Shown: piece after piece, positions 1 to 9,059 of the stretch | Numbering within the stretch: the first letter of the stretch is position 1 | Layout: every line of letters starts with the position of its first letter | Assembly (NCBI GenBank): GCA_015064955.1 | Contig: SVRD01000007.1 | Location: 1 to 64,000, forward strand | DNA: 64,000 bases | Origin: Oscillospiraceae bacterium | Lineage (GTDB): Bacteria > Bacillota > Clostridia > Oscillospirales > CAG-382 | Direction of reading: 5' to 3' | Made by a program: the position numbers and the translations under genes | The notes under the pieces: generated by a model | Seen by the model: the letters and a program-made list of their open reading frames with translations, nothing else | Told to the model about the DNA's origin: nothing | Databases searched by the model: none

Positions 1-24
1 TAGTTTTGTTACAAGACAAAGAAA

Positions 25-60
25 AAAACTGCGATAATACGAGTGTATATCGCAGTTTTT
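25..60. terminator. Rho-independent (possibly bidirectional) terminator
   Basis: AAAAACTGCGAT...ATCGCAGTTTTTT hairpin with flanking A/T tracts. Confidence 0.75.
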
Positions 61-144
61 TGATGCAGTATTGTGCAAAAATGACGGTTTTAAGGCGATT
101 TATCACTGTGACGCATCGCCCTTTAAATCGGTTTCGCTTTTTTC

Positions 145-936
145 TTATTCAAGCTCGCATATTCCGTAAGGGTGTGCGACTCTGAGTTTGAGTCCGTTTT
201 CGCAATTTACCTCGTATCCGTTTTCTCGGAGCGATGCCAGACATTCATCAAATGCGATCTGAGGACGGTTGTTTTCCTCGCTCAAATGCGCCAAAAGGAA
301 GGAAACGCTTCCGTGCTTTGCAAGATGCGGGAGCAATTTCGCGCAGAGCGAATTGGATAAATGCCCCATATCGCCGAGAATACGGCGCTTTAACGGGTAG
401 GGGTATGGGCCGCTGTTAAGCATATCGATATCGTGGTTGGATTCGATAACAACTCGTCTGCAGCCCGACAAGCCGCGTAAAACGCCCTCGGAAAGATGGC
501 CTATATCGGTGAAATAGCCGATTTTCTCTTCGCCTGCGAGTATGCGGTATCCGACACTGCCGCGCGCGTCGTGCGGGGTCGCGATAGCACAGAGTGCAAG
601 GTCGTTGAGACGGATTGCCTCGCCCGAGCGCAGACAAATCGGTTTTTTATTTCCGTAAAGCTGGGCTTCTATGTATTCACAGCATTTTTCGGGTGCGTAT
701 ATCGGGATATCGAAATACTTTGAAACGGTGTTCAGACCTCTTATATGGTCGCTGTGCTCGTGGGTAATGAATATCGCGTTGAGCTGAGATAGGCTTGCGC
801 CCAAAGTATTCAGCGATTTTTCGATCATACTTGCCGAAGCACCGCAGTCTATAAGTATTTTGTCGTTACCGTAGCTGATAAAACAGCAGTTTCCCTTCGA
901 GGAGGAAAAAAGTGTATAGATTTTTGCGCGATCCAT
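145..936 (-). CDS. MBL-fold metallo-hydrolase (YycJ/WalJ-like)
   Basis: 263 aa; FSSSKGNCCFI, IFITHEHSDHIRGL metallo-beta-lactamase motifs. Confidence 0.9.
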   Translation of the reverse strand: MDRAKIYTLFSSSKGNCCFISYGNDKILIDCGASASMIEKSLNTLGASLSQLNAIFITHEHSDHIRGLNTVSKYFDIPIYAPEKCCEYIEAQLYGNKKPICLRSGEAIRLNDLALCAIATPHDARGSVGYRILAGEEKIGYFTDIGHLSEGVLRGLSGCRRVVIESNHDIDMLNSGPYPYPLKRRILGDMGHLSNSLCAKLLPHLAKHGSVSFLLAHLSEENNRPQIAFDECLASLRENGYEVNCENGLKLRVAHPYGICELE

Positions 937-951
937 AAATTATTTAACCGA

Positions 952-2226
952 TTATTTTGTCTTCGTAAACCGAAGAAGCACCGTAGGGGCGAATTGTATA
1001 TACGTTGCAGGCGCCCTCGCCGAATATCGATCGATCGCCTTGCGGTATGCGGGCACGTCTTCTGTTTTGATATATGCCTGAACAGTGCCTGCAAAGCCGC
1101 CGCCGTGTACTCGGCAAACACTGCCAAAGCGTTCGGTCACTGCCAAAGCGAGCGAAATACCCTGCTCGGATACGTTTTTATTGGTGTAGACGTTCTGCAG
1201 ATACTTGAATGAGGAGTTGCCGGATGCCGAAACAAGCTGTAAATACTTGTCGAGATCACCGTTTTTCAATGCGTCTCTTTGTATATCGACGCGCTTGTTT
1301 TCGGCGAAAAAGTGCATCGCTCTCATAATTGCTCTGTCACCGACGATAGAACGCATATAGGAAATTCTTCCCATAAAGTCCTCCTCATCGCAAAAACGCA
1401 GAGTCGGTTTGCCCATCAAAGCGGCGATCTGGTGCATTTCGGCAGGCACAGATGCATAATCGTCGGTAAGGTCGGCGTGGTTGCCGCCGGTGTTGACTAT
1501 ACAAAGGCTGTAACCGTATTTGGAAATATCGAATTCGATCTTTTCGGTGAGCGGATCGGTATTGTTTTCAAAATCCATCCAGAGACATCCACCCGAAGCG
1601 CACGCAGCCTGGTCCATAAGTCCGCAGGGCTTGCCGAAATATTCGTTCTCGGAATATTTGCCCGCCTTTGCAAGCTCCATCGCGCTTATATTGCCGCCGT
1701 TGTAAAATTCCGAGAAAATTCTCGCGCACATAACCTCAAACGCGGCAGAGGAGGAAAGCCCCGAGCCTGTCATTACGTCGCTTGTGGTATATGCGCAAAA
1801 GCCGCCGCTTGCATAGCCGTTCTTGTTGAGATAGTCGGCGATGCCTGCGATAATAGCCGACGAGCTGCCCTTGCGTACCTTTTCGGGAGAGGGATCGGTT
1901 ATATCGACAGTGTCCTCGCGGTAGCCCTCGGATTTGATCCTTACCACATTTTCGTCGGTCTTTGCGGCAACCGATACGATATCGATATCCACCGAAGCGG
2001 CAAGCACGCGGCCGTTATTATGGTCGGTGTGGTTGCCCGAAAGCTCGGTTCTGCCGGGGACAGAGAACAGAGTAACGTCGAGGTCTCCGTAGAGCTCGAG
2101 AAAGTTTTCGGAAAGAGTTATCAAACGGTTGCGTCTGTCGGAAATATCCTTGTTGGGATAAAGCTTTTTTATAATGCCATCATAATTACCATTCTTTATT
2201 GATTGAATAAGCTTACTTGCCTGCAT
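952..2226 (-). CDS. galK: Galactokinase
   Basis: GRTELSGNHTDHNNGRVLAASVD, SDVMTGSGLSSSAAFEV, GGGFAGTVQAY GHMP-kinase motifs; start chosen at MQASKLIQ. Confidence 0.9.
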   Translation of the reverse strand: MQASKLIQSIKNGNYDGIIKKLYPNKDISDRRNRLITLSENFLELYGDLDVTLFSVPGRTELSGNHTDHNNGRVLAASVDIDIVSVAAKTDENVVRIKSEGYREDTVDITDPSPEKVRKGSSSAIIAGIADYLNKNGYASGGFCAYTTSDVMTGSGLSSSAAFEVMCARIFSEFYNGGNISAMELAKAGKYSENEYFGKPCGLMDQAACASGGCLWMDFENNTDPLTEKIEFDISKYGYSLCIVNTGGNHADLTDDYASVPAEMHQIAALMGKPTLRFCDEEDFMGRISYMRSIVGDRAIMRAMHFFAENKRVDIQRDALKNGDLDKYLQLVSASGNSSFKYLQNVYTNKNVSEQGISLALAVTERFGSVCRVHGGGFAGTVQAYIKTEDVPAYRKAIDRYSARAPATYIQFAPTVLLRFTKTK

Positions 2227-2230
2227 AATA

Positions 2231-2740
2231 CTATTCCTTTTCAACAATTTTTTCTATTTCGCAGATATACACCGTGTGGTAGTCGCCGTTGTAGTGCTTT
2301 TCGATATCGTCGGAAAGAAACGATTTCGGGTCGAGCTTGCCTGCATAGATCTTTTTGCCGTATATAATACGCTCGGCTTCCTCAAATCCGACGTCGCCGT
2401 TTTGATTTGTCGGGGTTAGGTTGGCAAGCTTTATTTTTTCGCAGTCGCGTCCGCTTTTTCTGCCGCAGAGCATGAGCGCTTCACGGTATTCCTCGCCGAA
2501 GAATGAAAGCGATATGCGATCGCTTGCTTCGATGAATTCGTGAGTATATCGTTGCGGACGGACAAAGCAGAAAAATACGTTTTTATTCCACAAAACGCCC
2601 ATACCGCCCCAGCTTGCAGTCATGGTGTTGATACTGCCGTCGGGCTTTGCCGCGCTGATAAGCATCCATTTTTTACCGATGTCGTTGAAAATTTCGGTTT
2701 TGAAGCTGTTGGTGTCGATTTCCTTGAATCTGTTACTCAT
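2231..2740 (-). CDS. Flavin reductase-like domain protein
   Basis: MSNRFKEIDTNSF...TMTASWGGMGVLWNK..RYTHEFIEASDRISLSFFGEEYREAL; start taken downstream of the ORF-track start because the N-terminal extension overlaps the FkbM gene. Confidence 0.8.
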   Translation of the reverse strand: MSNRFKEIDTNSFKTEIFNDIGKKWMLISAAKPDGSINTMTASWGGMGVLWNKNVFFCFVRPQRYTHEFIEASDRISLSFFGEEYREALMLCGRKSGRDCEKIKLANLTPTNQNGDVGFEEAERIIYGKKIYAGKLDPKSFLSDDIEKHYNGDYHTVYICEIEKIVEKE

Positions 2741-2760
2741 AATAAAACCGCCTTGTTGAT

Positions 2761-3840
2761 TTATTCGCGTTCCTTGGGAACCGCATAGAAAAACACGTCC
2801 CAAGCGGGAACGTATTCTTTTTTTCTGAGATAAAAGCTGTATTTGCTGCAGTGATTGCGCAAAAGCAGCGGTAGCTCGATCAGATCCGACGAGCGATGAT
2901 AAAGCGCAACCGATACCGAGGGACGACAGCGGTAGATGGTATTCACCGCACCGCAGATCGCTTCTTCGTCCATACCCTCTGCGTCGATCTTTATACTGCC
3001 GACGGGCACTCCGTTTGCCTTGATGTGAGTGTTTTCGCAATATTCATCGACCGAATAACACAAAACCGAGTCGCCGTCATCTGTCGCGTGTGACGCTCTT
3101 CCGCCGCCCGATGCGAAATGAATATATCCGTTTTTCTGACCGACGGCGGCATTCACTCCGATACAATCGCGTATTTCGCTTGTGTTTCTTTTGAACTTTT
3201 TAAAGCTGTTTTTGTCGGGCTCAAACGCAACGATATCAAGATATGAACCGTTGTGCTTTATAAATTCTATCACCGTGTCGCCGTCGTAGGCGCCGATGTC
3301 GATATGTCGTGAACTGTGGCGGTAAAAGCCTTCGGGTGCCGATTCGCTGTCCTCGATATCGAGATATTCGATATCTCCGGTAATATTGTATTTCAAAAGG
3401 TTCAAAAACAGACTTTTCGATTTATCATCGGAAAGCATGTTATAGACCCGCTCGAAGCGATCCTCGTTTTCAAATATATATTCCTTGTCGCAAACACTGT
3501 CGCCGAATACCGAGATATTTGGAGAAATAAGAGTGTGCTCAACAGATAGCGGCTTTAAAAAATGCGAACGCTCGCCCTCCAAGCCGAAGCACAGCACCAA
3601 GCAAAGCTTTCCGAATCGTTCCTTTGCCTCGGATATCGAAATCACCTTGTGACCCAAAAAGACTTGCCCGCGGACAAATCCGTCGGAGGCGACAACACCT
3701 TTCGTCTCTATGCCGTTTCTTTGAAGATATGAATTTATCTTCTCGGCGCCGTCGCCCATGCCGTATAAAAATATCGGCAAATTCTGCGATTTCAACCGTT
3801 CGGTTATAGGGACAAGGTCTGTTATGGCTTCTTTTATCAT
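2761..3840 (-). CDS. FkbM family methyltransferase
   Basis: 359 aa; HIDIGAYDGDTVIEFIKHNG...VAFEPDKNSFKKF...IKIDAEGMDEEAI FkbM-type pattern. Confidence 0.8.
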   Translation of the reverse strand: MIKEAITDLVPITERLKSQNLPIFLYGMGDGAEKINSYLQRNGIETKGVVASDGFVRGQVFLGHKVISISEAKERFGKLCLVLCFGLEGERSHFLKPLSVEHTLISPNISVFGDSVCDKEYIFENEDRFERVYNMLSDDKSKSLFLNLLKYNITGDIEYLDIEDSESAPEGFYRHSSRHIDIGAYDGDTVIEFIKHNGSYLDIVAFEPDKNSFKKFKRNTSEIRDCIGVNAAVGQKNGYIHFASGGGRASHATDDGDSVLCYSVDEYCENTHIKANGVPVGSIKIDAEGMDEEAICGAVNTIYRCRPSVSVALYHRSSDLIELPLLLRNHCSKYSFYLRKKEYVPAWDVFFYAVPKERE

Positions 3841-4706
3841 AGATCGTCCTCGATATGACTTTTAAAGCCCTCGCCGAATACGCTTGTTGCCTTTGTTACT
3901 ATCATAAATGCGTCGCTGTCCTCTTGGCGAACTATCTCTCGCGCTTCGGGGAGAGTGCGCATCTTCAAAACACACATAAGCACCTTGCGGTCCTGACCGG
4001 TGTATGCGCCGTTGCCGTATAAATAGGTTGCGCCGGCGTCGATCTCCTCCAAAAGACGCTTTGCGATAGACTCGTCGTTGCGGCTGATGATATAAACCAT
4101 TCTCGCCTCGTCGGAGCCGTAAAGAACCATATTGAGCACGTTCATCTGAATGAACACGGCGATTCCCGCATAGAGCGCTTTATCAATGTTGCCGAACGCG
4201 ATACCCGATGCGAGACAAACAAGACCGTCGGTGAAAAGGAATATCGCGCCGGTTGAAACGTGCTTGAACTTGAGCTTTAAGAGCTTTACGATTATATCGG
4301 TTCCGGCGGTGGTCGCGCCGCCGCGGAACACCAATCCGATACCTGCCGATGCCAGTACCGCACCGCCCGCACAGGCGAGGAGCGCGTTTTGGGTCACGGG
4401 AGGAATGAAATATTCAAATAACGTCATCGCGCCCGAGCTGACGACAAGAGCGTAAAAGGTCGGGAGCAATATTTTCCAGCCGAGCTTTATAACACCGGCA
4501 ATCATGATCGGCACATTTATCAAAACGATCCAGACACCTACCGGAAAAATATCGATAAAGTTGCTGACGATTATTGCAATACCCGAAACCCCGCCCGATG
4601 CGAGCTCGTTGGGGTCGAGAAAGAGGGTGACACCCGCCGCGTAAAGAATACTGCCGAGAGTCACCAAAGCGTATTTTTTCAATGTGATCGAAAGCGATTT
4701 TGTCAT
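3837..4706 (-). CDS. YitT family membrane protein (DUF2179 C-terminus)
   Basis: 289 aa; multi-TM, FLDPNELASGGVSGIAII, C-terminal VLMCVLKMRTLPEAREIVRQEDSDAFMIV. Confidence 0.85.
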   Translation of the reverse strand: MTKSLSITLKKYALVTLGSILYAAGVTLFLDPNELASGGVSGIAIIVSNFIDIFPVGVWIVLINVPIMIAGVIKLGWKILLPTFYALVVSSGAMTLFEYFIPPVTQNALLACAGGAVLASAGIGLVFRGGATTAGTDIIVKLLKLKFKHVSTGAIFLFTDGLVCLASGIAFGNIDKALYAGIAVFIQMNVLNMVLYGSDEARMVYIISRNDESIAKRLLEEIDAGATYLYGNGAYTGQDRKVLMCVLKMRTLPEAREIVRQEDSDAFMIVTKATSVFGEGFKSHIEDDL

Positions 4707-4730
4707 TGTTCAACCTATCCGATGATCAGA

Positions 4731-5174
4731 TTATAATTCAGACACGTATTCGGGGAAATAATATTCGAAGTTGTTGTTGAAAACGATAGCAAACGAGGCT
4801 ATTCCGTATCCGTTGTCGTCGTCGATTATTATCATTTCAACCGTGTAAAACAACTCGTTTATTCTTGCGACGTATGTGCATTTTATCGCGCCGTCGGGAT
4901 CGTCGAGCTTTATTTTGTCGACACCGCTTAAATTTGTGAGCTCGTGTCCGACGGTAAGATATTGCTCCTCGAGTGCTTTGTAAAATTCGTCGTCGGGGAG
5001 TACCGATTCGATATGATCGGGATGAATATACTTTTTCATTTCCTCCTCGTCTCTTACAAGAAACGCAGAAAGATAATTTCTCGAATATTCATCTGCGGTG
5101 AGATATTTATCCGTGCAGGACACAAGCGGTAATACAAAGGTTACCGCAAGCAAAAAAGCAAAAAGTCTTTTCAT
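4731..5174 (-). CDS. Putative lipoprotein, unknown function
   Basis: 147 aa; lipobox LPLVSC after signal peptide. Confidence 0.65.
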   Translation of the reverse strand: MKRLFAFLLAVTFVLPLVSCTDKYLTADEYSRNYLSAFLVRDEEEMKKYIHPDHIESVLPDDEFYKALEEQYLTVGHELTNLSGVDKIKLDDPDGAIKCTYVARINELFYTVEMIIIDDDNGYGIASFAIVFNNNFEYYFPEYVSEL

Positions 5175-5175
5175 A

Positions 5176-6588
5176 TCAGTTGACCTTGTTTAAATCTATC
5201 GTGCCGAAGAAATGGCGTTTTACAAGAATATAGTCATATGGAGTTATCTTTTCGGGGTCTGTCAGTGCCATGGCGAGAAATTGTGCTTGACTCGGCTTGA
5301 AGGTTTCGTAATAGGTGCGCTTTACGAGAATATAGTCATAAGCGTTTATTTCGCCGTTGCCGTCGGCGTCGCCGCGTACAACGATCGTTAATGCGTTTCC
5401 GCTCGAATCGGTAAGCACACAGCCTGTTCCGACAAAGCCTTCGGTGATTACTTTGCCGTTTTTATCGGTCAGTGTAGTGTTGCCGAAACGAGCAATAAAA
5501 TCGCTCACGCTTGTTTTTTCGACTACTCCGGTAAGAAAATCTCCGCTCGGGTCAATCGGGATATCGTTTTCGCCGATTTCGACCGAAAAATCATCGCCCT
5601 TGCCCGAAACGATTTTGTTTTTATTGTTGATAGCGCGCACGCTTGAACCGTCGACCGAAAACGCTCCGACCTCGTCAATCGCGCCGATTGCGGTAAAGGG
5701 TACGGTTATCGACATTGTTTTTCCGCTTTTCAAAAATTCGGCTTCTGTTGTCGATTCTGCGTGAATTGCCGCAAAGCGAAGAATATAAATACCCTCGTCC
5801 TCGTAAAGCGAGCACATTTGCTCCCAAGAATTTTGGGGCGTCGAAACCATAAATGAATTCATTTGCTCGCTGTCGTTTTGGGTTATAACCGGCTTGAAAC
5901 GGCTCTTGTCGTATTTCAGCGCGAATTCAACAGCTATGATACCGTCGCTGTCACCGAGATTTGCTATTTCTATATCGAGCGAATATCTGCTTTCGGCATA
6001 TGCTTTTTCCTTGCCGCTCAAGCTAATTGCAAGCTTTTGCGCCTCGCTCGCGGCGGAAACTGTCAAATTGAATCCGTTGCCTGTCAAAAGCGAAAGCTTT
6101 TCGTCGGCGGCAACAGCGATAATATCTGCGTCGTCGACCGAAAAATCAAAGTTGCCCGCGGCGATTACCTTAAAGGGTATTTTGAGCGAAAGCTCGTTTG
6201 CCGAATCGAGAAGGCTGCTTTCGTCATCGGGCATAGCAAATCTGAAATGATAAAGTCCCTCGTCTGAATGATAGCTCATCTGCTCCCACTTTTCAGGCTT
6301 GGACGAAACGAGAATATCCATTTCGTTGCCGTCGAGAGTGCTTTCGGTAACAACGGGGGAGACGTATTTGCTGTCATATTTCAAAACAAATTCGATTCCC
6401 GCCAATGCTTTCGAAGGCTTTGAAAGCGAAAGAGTGAGTGTTATCTCGCCGCCGATATAGCTGTCGCCGTTACAGCTGGCGGTAATACCGATCGCACTTT
6501 CCTCTGCCGAGGGAGAGGCACTTATTGTCGGGAACAAAAGACACAACGTAAGTGCAAGTATTAAAATTTTGATCCCGATACTCTTCAT
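5176..6588 (-). CDS. Secreted protein with two cohesin-like domains and a C-terminal dockerin-like module
   Basis: 470 aa from MKSIGIKILILALTLCLLFPTISA; two ~150 aa repeats (FVLKYDSKYVSPVV / FALKYDKSRFKPVI); C-terminus GDADGNGEINAYDYILVKRTYYET...KITPYDYILVKRHFFGT. Confidence 0.8.
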   Translation of the reverse strand: MKSIGIKILILALTLCLLFPTISASPSAEESAIGITASCNGDSYIGGEITLTLSLSKPSKALAGIEFVLKYDSKYVSPVVTESTLDGNEMDILVSSKPEKWEQMSYHSDEGLYHFRFAMPDDESSLLDSANELSLKIPFKVIAAGNFDFSVDDADIIAVAADEKLSLLTGNGFNLTVSAASEAQKLAISLSGKEKAYAESRYSLDIEIANLGDSDGIIAVEFALKYDKSRFKPVITQNDSEQMNSFMVSTPQNSWEQMCSLYEDEGIYILRFAAIHAESTTEAEFLKSGKTMSITVPFTAIGAIDEVGAFSVDGSSVRAINNKNKIVSGKGDDFSVEIGENDIPIDPSGDFLTGVVEKTSVSDFIARFGNTTLTDKNGKVITEGFVGTGCVLTDSSGNALTIVVRGDADGNGEINAYDYILVKRTYYETFKPSQAQFLAMALTDPEKITPYDYILVKRHFFGTIDLNKVN

Positions 6589-6608
6589 ATCTGCCTTCCT
6601 TTTGGATT

Positions 6609-7439
6609 TTAACGGTTTATTACCTTGTAGATCTCGCCCTTGCCTACCTTGCGGTCGCGTGCAACTGCCTTGCAGGCGTCCATTTTCGACATACCGAGCG
6701 AAATATAATGCTCGACGTGCTCCTCGATACTCATTTCGGAAAAGAAGCTGTCTTGCCCGCTCGCGCCCTCGCATATAAGAACGTATTCGCCCTTTTTGTC
6801 GGGAGAAGAAAGCTCCATAAAGCTTTCGTATATCGCACCGATGCTGTCGCGGAAATAACGCTCGTGAAGCTTGGTTATCTCCTTTGCCAGTACCGCTTTT
6901 CTTTCGGGGAAAACGCTTGCAAGCTCGGACAGATAGCTTTCGATATCGTGCGGTGAAATATAGAGTATAAAAGTGCGTGTTTCTCGCGCCAGCTCGTCGA
7001 TGCGCTCTTTTCTTTCGCGCTTGTTTTCGGGCAGAAATCCCTCGAAGCAGAATCTGCGCGAGGGCAATCCCGATGCCGAAAGCGCGGTGATCGCGGCACA
7101 GGCGCCGGGAAGCGCACAAATGCTTATTTCCGCATCTGCACAAGCGCGAACCAGCTTTTCACCGGGGTCGCTTACCGCAGGTGTGCCCGCATCGGTTATG
7201 AGCGAACAGCTTTCGCCGCCTTGAATACGTGCGACGATAGCCTCTGTCGCGCTTTGAGAGGTATGCTCGTGATAGCTCACGAGCGGTTTTTTGATCCCCA
7301 AAAGCATCAAAAGCTTACCGCCGACACGTGTATCCTCGGAGGCGACAAAGTCCGATTCCTCGAGAACTTCCTTTGCTCTCAGGGTTATATCCTTCAGATT
7401 TCCGATCGGGGTGGGGACGATATAAAGTGTTCCTGCCAT
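6609..7439 (-). CDS. rsmI: 16S rRNA (cytidine1402-2'-O)-methyltransferase
   Basis: GTLYIVPTPIGNLKDITLRAKEVL, SYHEHT, LITDAGTPAVSDPGEKLV. Confidence 0.95.
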   Translation of the reverse strand: MAGTLYIVPTPIGNLKDITLRAKEVLEESDFVASEDTRVGGKLLMLLGIKKPLVSYHEHTSQSATEAIVARIQGGESCSLITDAGTPAVSDPGEKLVRACADAEISICALPGACAAITALSASGLPSRRFCFEGFLPENKRERKERIDELARETRTFILYISPHDIESYLSELASVFPERKAVLAKEITKLHERYFRDSIGAIYESFMELSSPDKKGEYVLICEGASGQDSFFSEMSIEEHVEHYISLGMSKMDACKAVARDRKVGKGEIYKVINR

Positions 7440-7440
7440 A

Positions 7441-8994
7441 TCAGTCTACTTTTTTAGCCTTTTTCTTATGCTTCCAAACGCGAAGCTTCATATAAACCTT
7501 GGGGAGATGGTCGATGAGAATATTCTTCACACCGTTGCGCGCCTTTGCATACCAGTCGTGAAGCTTTACGAGAAGCTTATAGGGAACGTGCTTGCCGGTT
7601 GCGCGGTGGTCGAGCCACTTTTCATAAGGCTTGCCGAGCCATTCGGGCATTTTGTATGCCCACTTGTAGCGGCGTACAAAGTGTGCGAAGTATGCCTGGA
7701 GATAAAGCACCTCGTGTTCGGGGAACTGAGGCTGAACAAGCGGTACTCTCGCATCGGGCGAAACACCGCCCTCGGGAATAAATCCGCCCTCCATAGCGAT
7801 ATCGTAAAGCTTTGTGCCGGGGTAGGGATAGAAAATGTTGGGGATAACTCTGTCCGCGCCTGCCTTTGCATTGAGCTTGATAGTCTTGAGTGCGCGATAC
7901 TTATCCTCATAAGGCAGACCGATTATGTTGTAGGTGAGCTGGGCGATGCCGTATTTGTGGAACCACTTACTGCAGTTGATGATCATTTCGTCGGTCATAT
8001 AGCGCTTGAGATACTTAAAGCGCATTTCCTGATCGCCGCTTTCCAAGCCCATGTCGATAGTGTAACAGCCCGCTTCCTTCATCTTCTTTACCGACTCCTC
8101 GGTGAGAATATCAAAGCGGATATTGCCGGTGAAGGGAAGATGAATTTCCTTGGTGTAAAGGTCCAAAAATTCCTCGGTCCAATCGGGCATCATATTGAAT
8201 ATCGCATCGCGGAAGTTAATAACCTTTATCTGAGGGTGCTTTTCAAGCAGGGTCTTTAAATAAAGGATACCGTTTTGAGGCGAGCGGAAGCGCGAATAGA
8301 TTTTTTTGTTGGGATATACGTTTCTGAACTGCGAGTTTCCGCAATAGGTACAGTTGTATCGGCAACCGCGGCTCATCATAACGATAGCGGTGCCTACCTT
8401 GACGCTGTCGAGGTTGTCGTAATCGAAAAGATCGAAGTCGGGTATGGGGAGTCTGTCGAGATCCTCGAACAAGGGGGCAACGGGGTTCTTTTTGATACTG
8501 CCGTCGGGAAGTCTGAACCACATCGAAAGAATATCGGTGTAATCTTCGCCCGCACTCATCTTGTCTGCAAGCTCGAGTGCCTGATATTCGCCGTCGCCGA
8601 TAGTGAGTGCATCGACCCCCTCGACCGCGATAACCTCCTCGGGAGCGAGGGTACAGTGATAGCTTCCGCAGGTTATGAATACGTCGGGATAAACCTCTTT
8701 TGTCCATTTGATATAGGTCTGACAGTCGGGGAATGCGGTAGTACGGATAGAAAACCCGATAATATCGAATTCGCCCAACGATTTAAGCTTTTCCTTGAAT
8801 TCGGTTTCGCTGTGAAGATAGAGCAGATGCATTAATTTAACGTCGTGCCCGCCCTGCTTCATAACTGCCGAGATCGAAGCGAGACCTTCGCTGTAATTAC
8901 CGCCGGTGAGCTTGCCCGAAAGCTCGCGGTCTGTATAGTCGGGGTATACGAGAAGCTCGCGTACCTTTCTGCCGTTTAAGTTCTTAAGTTCCAT
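7441..8994 (-). CDS. B12-binding domain radical SAM protein
   Basis: 517 aa; MMSRGCRYNCTYCGNS CxxxCxxC and N-terminal cobalamin-binding-like fold (DIIGFSIRTTAFPDC). Confidence 0.9.
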   Translation of the reverse strand: MELKNLNGRKVRELLVYPDYTDRELSGKLTGGNYSEGLASISAVMKQGGHDVKLMHLLYLHSETEFKEKLKSLGEFDIIGFSIRTTAFPDCQTYIKWTKEVYPDVFITCGSYHCTLAPEEVIAVEGVDALTIGDGEYQALELADKMSAGEDYTDILSMWFRLPDGSIKKNPVAPLFEDLDRLPIPDFDLFDYDNLDSVKVGTAIVMMSRGCRYNCTYCGNSQFRNVYPNKKIYSRFRSPQNGILYLKTLLEKHPQIKVINFRDAIFNMMPDWTEEFLDLYTKEIHLPFTGNIRFDILTEESVKKMKEAGCYTIDMGLESGDQEMRFKYLKRYMTDEMIINCSKWFHKYGIAQLTYNIIGLPYEDKYRALKTIKLNAKAGADRVIPNIFYPYPGTKLYDIAMEGGFIPEGGVSPDARVPLVQPQFPEHEVLYLQAYFAHFVRRYKWAYKMPEWLGKPYEKWLDHRATGKHVPYKLLVKLHDWYAKARNGVKNILIDHLPKVYMKLRVWKHKKKAKKVD

Positions 8995-9059
8995 TATATT
9001 CTTTTCGGTTCAGGGGTTGAATTGCCGTTTGCGCCCTGCCGTTCCTTTCGTTATAGTTA

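Noticed and set aside
2231-3040. 269-aa version of the flavin reductase-like protein
   Set aside because: Extension overlaps the FkbM gene in another frame; internal Met at 2740 gives the full domain.
5176-7143. 655-aa version of the cohesin/dockerin-like protein
   Set aside because: The N-terminal 185 aa overlap rsmI out of frame; the true start is the signal peptide Met at 6588.
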